Both the position numbers and the translations under genes were made by a program. A stretch of DNA of 64,000 nt, taken from the NCBI GenBank assembly GCA_039933175.1, contig JBDTOR010000001.1, positions 34,526 through 98,525 of the forward strand, in the 5' to 3' direction. The notes under the pieces were generated by a model. It saw only the letters and a program-made list of their open reading frames with translations, was not told the origin of the DNA and searched no databases. This document shows, piece by piece, positions 43,452-51,281 of this stretch (the stretch's first letter is position 1; every line of letters starts with the position of its first letter). This stretch comes from Hyphomicrobium_A sp039933175. Its GTDB lineage: Bacteria > Pseudomonadota > Alphaproteobacteria > Rhizobiales > Hyphomicrobiaceae.

Positions 43452-44191
43452 GTTTCGCCCACGCCTTGCCCACCTTTGCGACTGCTTTTCTTGCCGCGAT
43501 GGTCGAGGCGGTCGAGGCGCTGACCGTCGTGCTCGCCGTCGCTGGTGTGCGCGGATGGCGCCCGGCAGTACTTGGCGCGCTGGCCGCGCTCGCCGTGCTC
43601 GCGGTGTTCGCGCTGGCTCTCAGCCCACTCATTCCGCTCATTCCCCTCCAGCTCCTGCATTTGACGATCGGCGCCCTGCTGCTGTGGTTCGGCGTGACTT
43701 GGCTCCGCAAGGCGGTCCTGCGAGCGGCCGGCAGGATGGCTTTGCACGACGAGGTGGCGGCGTTCGCGGAAGAGACGGCTGAGCTTCGCCAGCAAGCGAG
43801 GAGCCACCCTGCGCACCTCGACTGGATGGCGGGCGTCAGCAGCTTCCAGGCGGTGTTCATGGAGGGGCTCGAGGTCGTGATCTTCGTGATCGCATTGAGC
43901 GCGGCTCATGGGACGCTGATCCCGGCCAGCGGCGGGGCTCTCGCCGCATGCCTCCTCGTCGCAACTATCGGCGTCGCCCTGCAACGACCGCTGACCCAGG
44001 TTCCGGAGAACACGGTGAAGTTCGTCGTCGGCGTGATGCTTCTGGCGTTCGGCGCCTACTGGTTCGCCGAGGGGGTCGGGTTCGAATGGCCGGGCGGTGC
44101 CCTGGCGATCCCGGCGCTCGCTGTCATGTTCTTGGCTTGCGGGGGTCTGGCGGTATCTGTCTTGAGCCGCTTGCGCGAAGCTTCGGATTGA
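43448..44191 (+). CDS. COG4280-type predicted membrane transporter
   Basis: A 247-residue integral membrane protein with about six or seven helices. Two similar intramembrane motifs, VEAVEALTVVLAVAG (near 19-33) and MEGLEVVIFVIALSA (near 138-152), place E-x-x-E pairs in equivalent helices, as in metal-permease families built from two related halves. This fits the COG4280 family and suggests cation transport; the ion is unknown. A cytoplasmic loop (about 90-125) is charged. Besides possible coupling to the leader ORF, GGAGG lies 11 bases upstream of ATG 43448. Confidence 0.75.
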   Translation: MSFAHALPTFATAFLAAMVEAVEALTVVLAVAGVRGWRPAVLGALAALAVLAVFALALSPLIPLIPLQLLHLTIGALLLWFGVTWLRKAVLRAAGRMALHDEVAAFAEETAELRQQARSHPAHLDWMAGVSSFQAVFMEGLEVVIFVIALSAAHGTLIPASGGALAACLLVATIGVALQRPLTQVPENTVKFVVGVMLLAFGAYWFAEGVGFEWPGGALAIPALAVMFLACGGLAVSVLSRLREASD

Positions 44192-44234
44192 GGGGCGCGA
44201 CAGCGCAGTTGCTATGCCCTGGGTGCCGGTTTGG

Positions 44235-44311
44235 TGGTACCGCCTACCCGGGTTGAACGGGTGACCTCTAGATCCACAATCTAGCGCTCTAACCAACTGA
44301 GCTAAGGCGGC
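44235..44311 (-). tRNA. tRNA-His (GTG anticodon)
   Basis: A 77-base cloverleaf on the minus strand with encoded CCA. The acceptor stem is GCCGCCT with AGGCGGT, the D-stem GCTC with GAGC, the anticodon stem CTAGA with TCTAG around the GTG anticodon, and the T-arm ACCCG-TTCAACC-CGGGT. The discriminator base is A73 and the base before position 1 is T, so the G-1 that nearly all other tRNA-His carry is not encoded. This is the known alphaproteobacterial form. Confidence 0.95.
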
Positions 44312-44329
44312 ATACCAACAACTTCAAAG

Positions 44330-44358
44330 ACTTAGGTCTGCACTCGGCGGAAAGTCAA
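44330..44358 (-). promoter_or_regulatory. Promoter of tRNA-His
   Basis: On the minus strand, TTGACT (44358-44353), a 17-base spacer and CTAAGT (44335-44330) lie about 20 bases before the mature 5' end. The -35 is strong and the -10 moderate. Confidence 0.5.
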
Positions 44359-44484
44359 TCCGCCGCGCGCTTTGCCCGAAAGCCTGCAGGAACGCTCAAA
44401 TACAGCGGCTGCAGGCGCGAGGCAAGGTCTGGACATGAACGGTTTGAACCGGTTCATACCGTCGCGTGAACCGAAAATCGGGGC

Positions 44485-44859
44485 TTATCCCCGCGTCTGC
44501 GCCTTCTGCGCCGCCTCGCTCACCAGCCGCCCCAGAACATGGGCCTGATGGGCGAACGACTGCATCTGCTTTTGCGCGTAGCGCTGCTGGATCTCGATGT
44601 ATTCCTTGAGATCGCGGGCGCGCGACAGCTCGGTAGCGAAGGCAAAGCTCGCCTGGATGTTCTGTTCGGCGAACTTGGAGATCTGCGATTGCATCTCCAC
44701 GGCGCTCGACGTCATGACGCCATGCGACGCTGAGAGCGTGTCCTGCACCTTGCGCGCCATGTCGATGAACTGATTGTAGGCGCTGCGAGCCTGCTCGACG
44801 TTGCGCTCGGCGAGTTCGCGGACGGCCTCCGGAAACTCGAATTGCGGCTTGTCGGACAT
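44485..44859 (-). CDS. Phasin family protein
   Basis: A 124-residue helical protein of the phasin family that coats polyhydroxyalkanoate granules or acts as a related stress protein. The pattern AERNVEQARSAYNQFIDMARKVQDTL and then FAFATELSRARDLKEYIEIQQRYAQKQMQSFAHQ is characteristic. It is a short form, without the C-terminal multimerisation tail of larger phasins. No PHA synthase gene is present in the window. Divergent from the sensor kinase gene. Confidence 0.88.
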   Translation of the reverse strand: MSDKPQFEFPEAVRELAERNVEQARSAYNQFIDMARKVQDTLSASHGVMTSSAVEMQSQISKFAEQNIQASFAFATELSRARDLKEYIEIQQRYAQKQMQSFAHQAHVLGRLVSEAAQKAQTRG

Positions 44860-45045
44860 CGGGGGTCTCCTCCTGGCCAGGATGGTTGTCGAGCCCGCTC
44901 CTGGTTTTCGGGCAGTTTGTGAATATACCTCGATCCGGCGCGGAAGGGTCGCGAAATGAATGTGGATACAGAACGCTGCGGCAGTCCACTCGTGGACGGA
45001 AGCGCCTCATCGCGCTAACAGATTTGGAGCCTTGGTGTTTCACCC

Positions 45046-46332
45046 ATGCCCGTAGACGGCCCGCGCGCTACGCTGCCCCTGACCGGAGCCGGCCCTGAGA
45101 AGGCGCTCGCAGGCTGCGTCGACCCCGCTTGGGTCATCGACCCCGCCAAGGGACGCGTGCTCGCCGCCAACGCCGCCGGCGCTGCCCGGCTTGGCCTGCG
45201 CCCTGACGCCGCCTCCGGAACCCTTGACGCCGCCATGCCCGGCCTCGTCCGCCTGCGAGCGATGCTGCGCGAGCCCATGGACGCCGCCCGGCGCGAGTCG
45301 TTGATCTTCTGGACGGCGTACGGCGCCGAGAACCTGATGTGCGATGTCGCCGCCGTGCCGAAGGAGGCGTCCGCCTCGGCGCTGGTGCTGGTCTCGATCG
45401 CCTCCGCCCAAGCCAAGCGCGCCACCACGCCAGCCGCCGAACCCGCCGCGCCCACGCTGCCGCCGAGCGTGACGCCGTCCCCCGGCGATGCAGCAACGAT
45501 GACCAAAATCGCCCGTGCGATCCGCAGCGGCTTTGCCGGCGGCCGCGATGGGGCCGTCCCGCAAATCGCCGACGCCGATGAGCCCGATGAGGGCCGCGAC
45601 GACCGCGCCGTGCAGGTATCGAAGCTGGCGCACGAGCTACGCACGCCGCTCAGCGCCATCGCGGCTGCCGCCGAGATCATGAAGGACCAGCGCTTTGGCG
45701 CCATCGGCAACGAGCGCTATCGCGGCTACACGTCGGACATTCACGACAATGCACGGCACGCACTGGCGCTGATCAACCGCCTGCTGGGCGGCGATGCCAC
45801 CACCGAGTTGGACAGCGGTTTGCAGGTCGCCGAGATCGACCTCAACGCGGTTGCTCAAGGATCAGTATCGGCGATGCTGCCGCTCGCGGAAGAAGCCGGC
45901 CTCAAGCTGATGCACGACTTCCACCGGACGCTGCCCCACGTCACGGCCGATCCGACGGCCGTCAAACAGATCCTTTTCAATCTGATCGGCAACGCCATCA
46001 AGTTTACGCCGCGCGGCGGCGAGGTGCGCGTCGTCACCGGCCTCGGCTACGACCGCTCGATCTTCGCTGCCGTGCAGGACAGCGGCGCAGGCATGTCGGC
46101 CGAGGTAGTGGCAACGGCGCTCAAAGCCGAGGTGCCCGCCAGTCCGCAGCGCACCCAGGCCGGAGGTCACGGCATCGGCCTGCCGCTCGCTCGCAGCCTT
46201 GCCGAGGCGAACGGCGCCCGGCTCGAGATCGACAGCGCGCCCAACGAAGGGACGGCGGTCGCTCTCATATTCCCGCGCGATCGCGTCGTCGCCCGCACGG
46301 AGCCGGCATCAGGTGCCACCGTTTCAGATTAG
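45046..46332 (+). CDS. Soluble PAS-like sensor histidine kinase
   Basis: A 428-residue kinase without membrane segments. Residues about 20-120 form a PAS-like domain, followed by a Pro/Ala-rich linker, then the H-box KLAHELRTPLSAIA with His196, and an HATPase domain with FNLIGNAIKFTPRGG, VQDSGAGMS and GGHGIGLPLARSLAE. No response regulator is adjacent. Its stop codon lies inside the palindrome thought to control the downstream iron transport genes. Confidence 0.88.
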   Translation: MPVDGPRATLPLTGAGPEKALAGCVDPAWVIDPAKGRVLAANAAGAARLGLRPDAASGTLDAAMPGLVRLRAMLREPMDAARRESLIFWTAYGAENLMCDVAAVPKEASASALVLVSIASAQAKRATTPAAEPAAPTLPPSVTPSPGDAATMTKIARAIRSGFAGGRDGAVPQIADADEPDEGRDDRAVQVSKLAHELRTPLSAIAAAAEIMKDQRFGAIGNERYRGYTSDIHDNARHALALINRLLGGDATTELDSGLQVAEIDLNAVAQGSVSAMLPLAEEAGLKLMHDFHRTLPHVTADPTAVKQILFNLIGNAIKFTPRGGEVRVVTGLGYDRSIFAAVQDSGAGMSAEVVATALKAEVPASPQRTQAGGHGIGLPLARSLAEANGARLEIDSAPNEGTAVALIFPRDRVVARTEPASGATVSD

Positions 46333-46346
46333 ATGATTTCTAATCT
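46326..46346. promoter_or_regulatory. Irr-box-like palindrome upstream of iron ABC transporter
   Basis: Perfect 8-bp arms AGATTAGA (46326-46333) and TCTAATCT (46339-46346) are separated by five bases. The core TTAGA-N5-TCTAA has the same spacing as the iron control element bound by Irr in Hyphomicrobiales. It sits 138 bases before the iron-binding protein gene and overlaps the preceding stop codon. Confidence 0.55.
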
Positions 46347-46483
46347 ATTGGACTTGCTCGCGCTTTTGTTGACGCCGCCGCCGCCCGCACGTTAGGGATG
46401 ATGCAGTGCGGGGCCTGCCACTCACGCTCCGCTTCAACATTCACCGATACCGGGGCCTTGAACCCCGACTATTGGAGCCAACG

Positions 46484-47530
46484 ATGCGGTCTATCAGCGC
46501 TTTCATGCGCAATGCGGCCTGTGCCGCCGTGCTCGGCGTAGCGAGCCTCGCTTCTGCCCACGCCGCACGTGCTGCGGGCGAGGTCAACATCTACTCCTAT
46601 CGCGAGCCCGGACTGATCAATCCGCTGCTCGCCGCCTTCAGCAAAGAGACCGGCATCAAGACCAACGTGGTGTTCGCCTCGAACGGTCTCATCGAGCGCC
46701 TCGCCGCCGAGGGCAAGAACAGCCCCGCCGATCTCCTTTTGACGCCGGAGTCAGGGCTGCTGCTTCAAGCCGAGGCTGCGGGCGTAACGCAGCCGGTGCA
46801 TTCCGAAGTGCTGAAAAAGGCGATCCCCGCCAACCTGCGTGACGTCAACGACCAGTGGTTCGGCCTCACCAAGCGCGCGCGCGTCGTCTACGCCTCCAAG
46901 GATCGCGTCAAGCAGGATACGATCACCTACGAGGAGCTGGCCGATCCCAAGTGGCGCGGCAAGATTTGCATCCGCTCCGGCCAGCACACCTATAACATCG
47001 CCCTGATCGCCTCGATGATCGCCCACCACGGTGAAGAGTACACCGAGAAGTGGCTTAGCGGTCTCAAGGCCAACCTCGCGCGACGTCCGGCCGGCGCAGA
47101 TCGCGAGGGTGTTCGCGACGTCCAAGCCGGGCTCTGCGACATCGCAATCGGCAACACGTACTACATGGCGGCAATGCTCAAGAACCCGGACCAGAAGGCC
47201 TGGGCTGAGGCCGTTCACATGATCTTCCCCAATGCGGCCGACCGCGGCACGCATGTCAATATCTCGGGCGTCGCCATGACGACCAGCGCACCCAACAAGG
47301 ACAACGCGCTGCGGTTGATGGAATTCCTGGTCTCCCCCGAGGCCCAACGCATCTATGCCGAGGCGAACGGCGAATATCCCGTCGTCGAGGGCGTTCCAGC
47401 TTCGCAGCTCGTGCAGAGCTGGGGCCAGTTGAAAGACGACCCGCTCCCGCTCACCAAGATTGCCGCCCTGCGTAAGCAGGCTTCCGAACTCGTCGACCGC
47501 GTACAATTCGATCAGGGGCCAACCAACTGA
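46484..47530 (+). CDS. Fe(3+) ABC transporter substrate-binding protein
   Basis: A 348-residue periplasmic ferric-iron-binding protein of the FbpA/FutA type. After the signal peptide (about 1-31) the mature protein begins EVNIYSYREP, and the paired tyrosines TYYMAAML near the C-terminal lobe are the usual iron ligands. GLIERLAAEG and NSPADLLLT are conserved family segments. ATG 46484 has GGAG upstream. Its stop overlaps the next start (TGATG), and a permease gene follows, making a transport operon. Confidence 0.93.
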   Translation: MRSISAFMRNAACAAVLGVASLASAHAARAAGEVNIYSYREPGLINPLLAAFSKETGIKTNVVFASNGLIERLAAEGKNSPADLLLTPESGLLLQAEAAGVTQPVHSEVLKKAIPANLRDVNDQWFGLTKRARVVYASKDRVKQDTITYEELADPKWRGKICIRSGQHTYNIALIASMIAHHGEEYTEKWLSGLKANLARRPAGADREGVRDVQAGLCDIAIGNTYYMAAMLKNPDQKAWAEAVHMIFPNAADRGTHVNISGVAMTTSAPNKDNALRLMEFLVSPEAQRIYAEANGEYPVVEGVPASQLVQSWGQLKDDPLPLTKIAALRKQASELVDRVQFDQGPTN

Positions 47531-48054
47531 TGTCTGAGATCGACACATTCCAAAGAGGCCGTTCGGCTCGCGATTCCGCGATCCCCGCGGCTGCCATGTT
47601 CCCCGCCGCCGAGCGCCTGGTCGGGGTTGGCTTCCGCTGCTGGCTGCAGGGCTTCCAGACGAGCGACATCGGTTGCTGGGAAGTTGCCTGGCAGGAATTC
47701 TCGCGCGCCGTCGGCCCGCGCGCCGCCAAACCGCTGATGACCGAGCTTGCCTGCTGGGTCCGCGCGGTACAGGACACGGCCGAGCGCCGCATCGAGGTTT
47801 TCCCCGCCCAGTGCCGCCGGTTCTGCCGCGACGAATGTCTCGCCATCTCGATGGTCGCGGCTTGCCAGCACAGCACGTGTCCCGCCTTCCGCGCCTGCGC
47901 CGTGGCGCTGCTCGGCTCTGACGAAGTCGACGAAGCGATCGAAGGCGCCGAAAGCTTCGCGCGCTGCCTCAAGGACGCCGGTCAGGTTCTGCTGCCGGGC
48001 ACCGTTTTCATGGGCGCCGGCTTGGTGACGCCCCGCCCGCGCAACCTCTGCTGA
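47530..48054 (+). CDS. Cysteine-rich hypothetical protein in the iron transport operon
   Basis: Unrecognised. A 174-residue soluble protein with about a dozen cysteines, including C-x-x-x-C pairs in QCRRFCRDEC and ACQHSTCPAFRAC, and several C-W pairs (RCWLQ, GCWE, ACWV). No signal peptide or membrane helix is visible, so it is likely cytoplasmic and could bind metal or an iron-sulfur cluster. Its ATG overlaps the stop of the iron-binding protein gene, and the permease follows 51 bases later, so it belongs to the operon. Confidence 0.75.
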   Translation: MSEIDTFQRGRSARDSAIPAAAMFPAAERLVGVGFRCWLQGFQTSDIGCWEVAWQEFSRAVGPRAAKPLMTELACWVRAVQDTAERRIEVFPAQCRRFCRDECLAISMVAACQHSTCPAFRACAVALLGSDEVDEAIEGAESFARCLKDAGQVLLPGTVFMGAGLVTPRPRNLC

Positions 48055-48105
48055 CGAACGTACCGCCGCGCCCGACGACATTTTTCGCAAGAGGCGCCGC
48101 GGCCG

Positions 48106-49848
48106 ATGTCCGTGCAAGGACCTGAACCGATCACGCCACGGTTGGCCGACGCGCTGACCGGCGTCATTAACGTTCGATCCGTCATCGCCGGCTGGCGACA
48201 ACGACAGCGGGTTTCGCCAGCATGGACGGCGGTCGTCGCCGTCGTCGTGGCCATCGTCGCACTGCCCGTCGCCACCGTTCTGCTGCTGGCGATCAACCCG
48301 TCCGACAACATCTGGCCGCACCTCGTATCGACCGTCCTGCCGGGATCGCTGTGGCGGACGGTGCTGCTGTCGGCCGGCGTCGCGGCGGTGACGTTTTCCG
48401 TCGGTACGGCGGCGGCATGGCTCGTCACCATGTACCGCTTCCCGGGGCGCGAGGTGCTCGACCGGCTGCTGGTGCTGCCGCTGGCGGTGCCGACCTACAT
48501 CATCGCCTACTGCTACGTGGAGCTGTTCGACTATGCCGGCCCCGTGCAGACGCACGTGCGGCACGCGTTCGGCTTCGCTGGCGCGGCGGATTATTGGTTT
48601 CCGCAAGTCCGCTCGCTCGGCGGCGCCGTGTTCGTGCTGTCGGCGGTGCTCTACCCGTACGTTTACCTCACGGCACGCGCCAGCTTTGCCCAGCAGTCGG
48701 TATGCGTGCTGGAAGTGGCGCGCACGCTCGGACGCTCGCCGCTCGCCACGTTTGCCGACGTAGCGCTGCCCTTGGCGCGGCCGGCCATCGCGGCGGGCGT
48801 CGCGCTCGTCATCATGGAATGTCTCAACGATCTGGGCGCCGTGCAGTACCTCGGCGTCGACACGTTGTCCGCCAGCATCTTCGCCACGTGGATGCAGCGC
48901 TCCAACCTCGGCGGCGCGGCGCAGCTCGCCGCCGTCATGCTGGTGCTCATCGCCGCGCTGTTCGCCATCGAGCGGGCGGCCCGTGGAGGTGCGCGCAGCC
49001 ACCATACGACGGGCCGCTATCGCGCCATTCCGTTCCAGGAGATTAGCGGCTGGAAGGGCGCGCTGGCCGCCGTGCTCGCGGCGCTGCCGTTCCTGTTCGG
49101 CTTTGTCATCCCCGTGCTCGTCATTGCCCAGGACGCCGCCACCCACACCAAGGGGGCGCTGGCGAGCGGCTTCCTGCAAGCGGCCGGCAACAGCTTGCTG
49201 CTGGCGGCCATCGCCGCCGGCGTCGCGGTGGCCGTGGCCTTGACGCTCGGTTATGCGCGGCGCGTCGCCCCAAATCGCTTCATTCGATCAGCAGGACGCG
49301 TGGCGGCGCTCGGCTATGCGGTGCCCGGCACCGTATTGGCCATCGGCCTTCTGATCCCGCTCGCCGGCATCGACAATCATGTCGACGGCTTCATGCGCGA
49401 AACGTTCGGCGTTTCGACCGGGTTGCTCCTTTCGGGCTCGCTATTCGCAATCACGCTGGCGTACGTGATCCGCTTCCTCGCCGTCGCCCTGGCGCCCATC
49501 GAGGCCGGCATGGACCGTGTCTCCCCGAGCCTCGACGCTGCCGCGAGGACGCTCGGCGAGAGCGCGCTGTCGGCCCTGTGGCGCGTGCACCTGCCGCTGC
49601 TGGTGGCGCCGCTGGGCGCCGCGGCACTGCTGGTGTTCGTCGACAGCATGAAGGAGCTGCCGGCGACCCTACTGCTGCGGCCGTTCAACTTCGAGACGCT
49701 GGCGACGCACGTCTACTCGCTCGCCTCGATCGAGCAGCTGGAGCAGGCGTCGCTGGGGGCCCTGACCATCGTCCTCGTCGGCCTCATACCCGTGCTGCTG
49801 TTGCACGAGGCCATTGCCGGCGGGCGTCCGGGCGCGAGCAAGCGGTAG
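48106..49848 (+). CDS. Fe(3+) ABC transporter permease, two fused domains
   Basis: A 580-residue permease of the FbpB/AfuB type with about twelve helices. It is two MetI-like halves in tandem, each with an EAA-type loop: EVARTLGRSPLATFADVALP in the first and DAAARTLGESALSALWRVHLP in the second. It forms the membrane part of the iron importer. The matching ATPase gene is not found next to it: downstream is a convergent unrelated hydrolase. The ATPase must be encoded elsewhere or shared. Confidence 0.92.
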   Translation: MSVQGPEPITPRLADALTGVINVRSVIAGWRQRQRVSPAWTAVVAVVVAIVALPVATVLLLAINPSDNIWPHLVSTVLPGSLWRTVLLSAGVAAVTFSVGTAAAWLVTMYRFPGREVLDRLLVLPLAVPTYIIAYCYVELFDYAGPVQTHVRHAFGFAGAADYWFPQVRSLGGAVFVLSAVLYPYVYLTARASFAQQSVCVLEVARTLGRSPLATFADVALPLARPAIAAGVALVIMECLNDLGAVQYLGVDTLSASIFATWMQRSNLGGAAQLAAVMLVLIAALFAIERAARGGARSHHTTGRYRAIPFQEISGWKGALAAVLAALPFLFGFVIPVLVIAQDAATHTKGALASGFLQAAGNSLLLAAIAAGVAVAVALTLGYARRVAPNRFIRSAGRVAALGYAVPGTVLAIGLLIPLAGIDNHVDGFMRETFGVSTGLLLSGSLFAITLAYVIRFLAVALAPIEAGMDRVSPSLDAAARTLGESALSALWRVHLPLLVAPLGAAALLVFVDSMKELPATLLLRPFNFETLATHVYSLASIEQLEQASLGALTIVLVGLIPVLLLHEAIAGGRPGASKR

Positions 49849-49854
49849 TCAACG

Positions 49855-50922
49855 CTAGTCGACGACGTCATCGTCCTCGTCGACCGGATCGTCGAGCACC
49901 TCGCGCTCCGGCGACACATGATCGGCAAAATCCTTCGACCAGCCGATATTCAGCAGTGCATCGCCCATGTTGACGATGGGCAGCGTCGTGCGCCCGATGA
50001 TGATGCCGCGCCGCGGCGAGCTGACCTCGACGGCGACATCCTCGTAGGGGTTGGCGACGTGGCCCACCACCTCGCCGACGTTGACGCCGTCGCCAATGCG
50101 TTTGGTGGTGCGGAACACGCCGCCCTCCGGCGAGCGCAGCCAGCTCGAGGCATTGATCAGCACCGGTGTGCGCCGGTCGCCGGGTGGCGGCTCGACACCC
50201 TCGCCGGGCTCCAGCATGCCCATCTCAAGCATCACGCCGGTGATGCCGTCGACGCCCGCCCTTATGGCGAACTCGTCGAAGCGCAGGCCTTCGCCGCCCT
50301 CGTAGCTGAGCACGTCCACGCCGGCTTCACGCGCGGCTTCGCGCAGCGAGCCGGGGCGCTCGGGGCTTTCCAGCATGACATCGGCGCCGAAGGCCCGGCC
50401 AAGCTCCTGCACGCGTGGGCGCTTGCGAAACACGCAGCGGATCTGCGGCAGATTGATGCGGTGAATGGCGGCCGTGTGCAGGTCGATGCCGATCTGCGAA
50501 CGCTTGACGATCTCGGTGAGGAAAAGGTGCGCCAGCCGCGCGGCGAGCGAGCCGTTGGCCGATCCGGGGAACGAGCGATTGAGATCGCGCCGGTCGGGCA
50601 GATAGCGCGAGCGGCTGATGAACCCGAACACGTTGACGACCGGCACGCACAACAACGTGCCGCCGATGCTGTGCGGATCGAGCGTGCGCAGCAGGCGGCG
50701 GATGATCTCCACGCCGTTGAGCTCATCGCCGTGAATGGCGGCGGAGACGAACATGGTCGGCCCTGGCTGCGTGCCGTGCAGCACGTGAACGGGAAGCGTC
50801 ACGGGGGCATGATTAGAAAGCTTCGAAATTGGCAGGTCGATCAAGCGTCGCTCGCCCGGCTTGACCGCGATACCTCCGACGACGAACGGCTGCCTCACGG
50901 CGAACTCCAATGTTCTGCCCAT
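49855..50922 (-). CDS. Succinylglutamate desuccinylase/aspartoacylase family hydrolase
   Basis: A 355-residue zinc carboxypeptidase-like (M14 AstE/AspA) protein. It has ligands HGDE (64-67) and His149 in GIDLHTAA, an Asn/Arg substrate segment RRDLNRSFPGS (111-121), and a C-terminal beta domain. It ends in a strongly acidic tail (DDPVDEDDDVVD). The exact amide substrate is unknown. ATG 50922 removes an unconserved extension. Six bases separate it from the convergent permease gene. Confidence 0.88.
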   Translation of the reverse strand: MGRTLEFAVRQPFVVGGIAVKPGERRLIDLPISKLSNHAPVTLPVHVLHGTQPGPTMFVSAAIHGDELNGVEIIRRLLRTLDPHSIGGTLLCVPVVNVFGFISRSRYLPDRRDLNRSFPGSANGSLAARLAHLFLTEIVKRSQIGIDLHTAAIHRINLPQIRCVFRKRPRVQELGRAFGADVMLESPERPGSLREAAREAGVDVLSYEGGEGLRFDEFAIRAGVDGITGVMLEMGMLEPGEGVEPPPGDRRTPVLINASSWLRSPEGGVFRTTKRIGDGVNVGEVVGHVANPYEDVAVEVSSPRRGIIIGRTTLPIVNMGDALLNIGWSKDFADHVSPEREVLDDPVDEDDDVVD

Positions 50923-51281
50923 TCGCCGCGAAGGTGCGCGAGCGGGTTGGCGCATGCGAGCTGATGGCCCGGCGCGCAGCTTCCCTGCGATCTTGCCTAG
51001 GCGCAATTGGTGTCCACACGAAACTGCGTGTGGCGCTAGGAAAATGGTGGGCAGCATCAATGTCGCGCCTCGCCAGCGCATGACAAGGCGTATACAAATT
51101 CCCAGTCGTTAAGAAAAAGAGCCGCAATACGGCCGCTAAAGCAGCTCGCTGCTTGCACCGAGGCAGAGCCGCCTTTAAGACTTACGGCGTCCGCTATAAC
51201 GAAGGCTTGCCCGCCCGGCGGCCCTCGCGACTTGGTCGCTGGCGACATCACGGGGTTGCGCGCTTAAGGCGGCAGGGGTTC
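50923..51281. other. Divergent intergenic region
   Basis: About 360 bases between the hydrolase and the AsmA-like gene with no supportable gene, hairpin terminator or clear operator. Confidence 0.4.

Noticed and set aside
42788..44296. A 502-codon minus-strand frame across the COG4280 gene
   Set aside because: No recognisable domain, unlike the plus-strand membrane protein, and it runs into the tRNA.
47512..49179. A 555-codon open frame antisense to the iron permease
   Set aside because: It covers strongly supported genes on the other strand and is Arg/His/Gln-rich shadow sequence.
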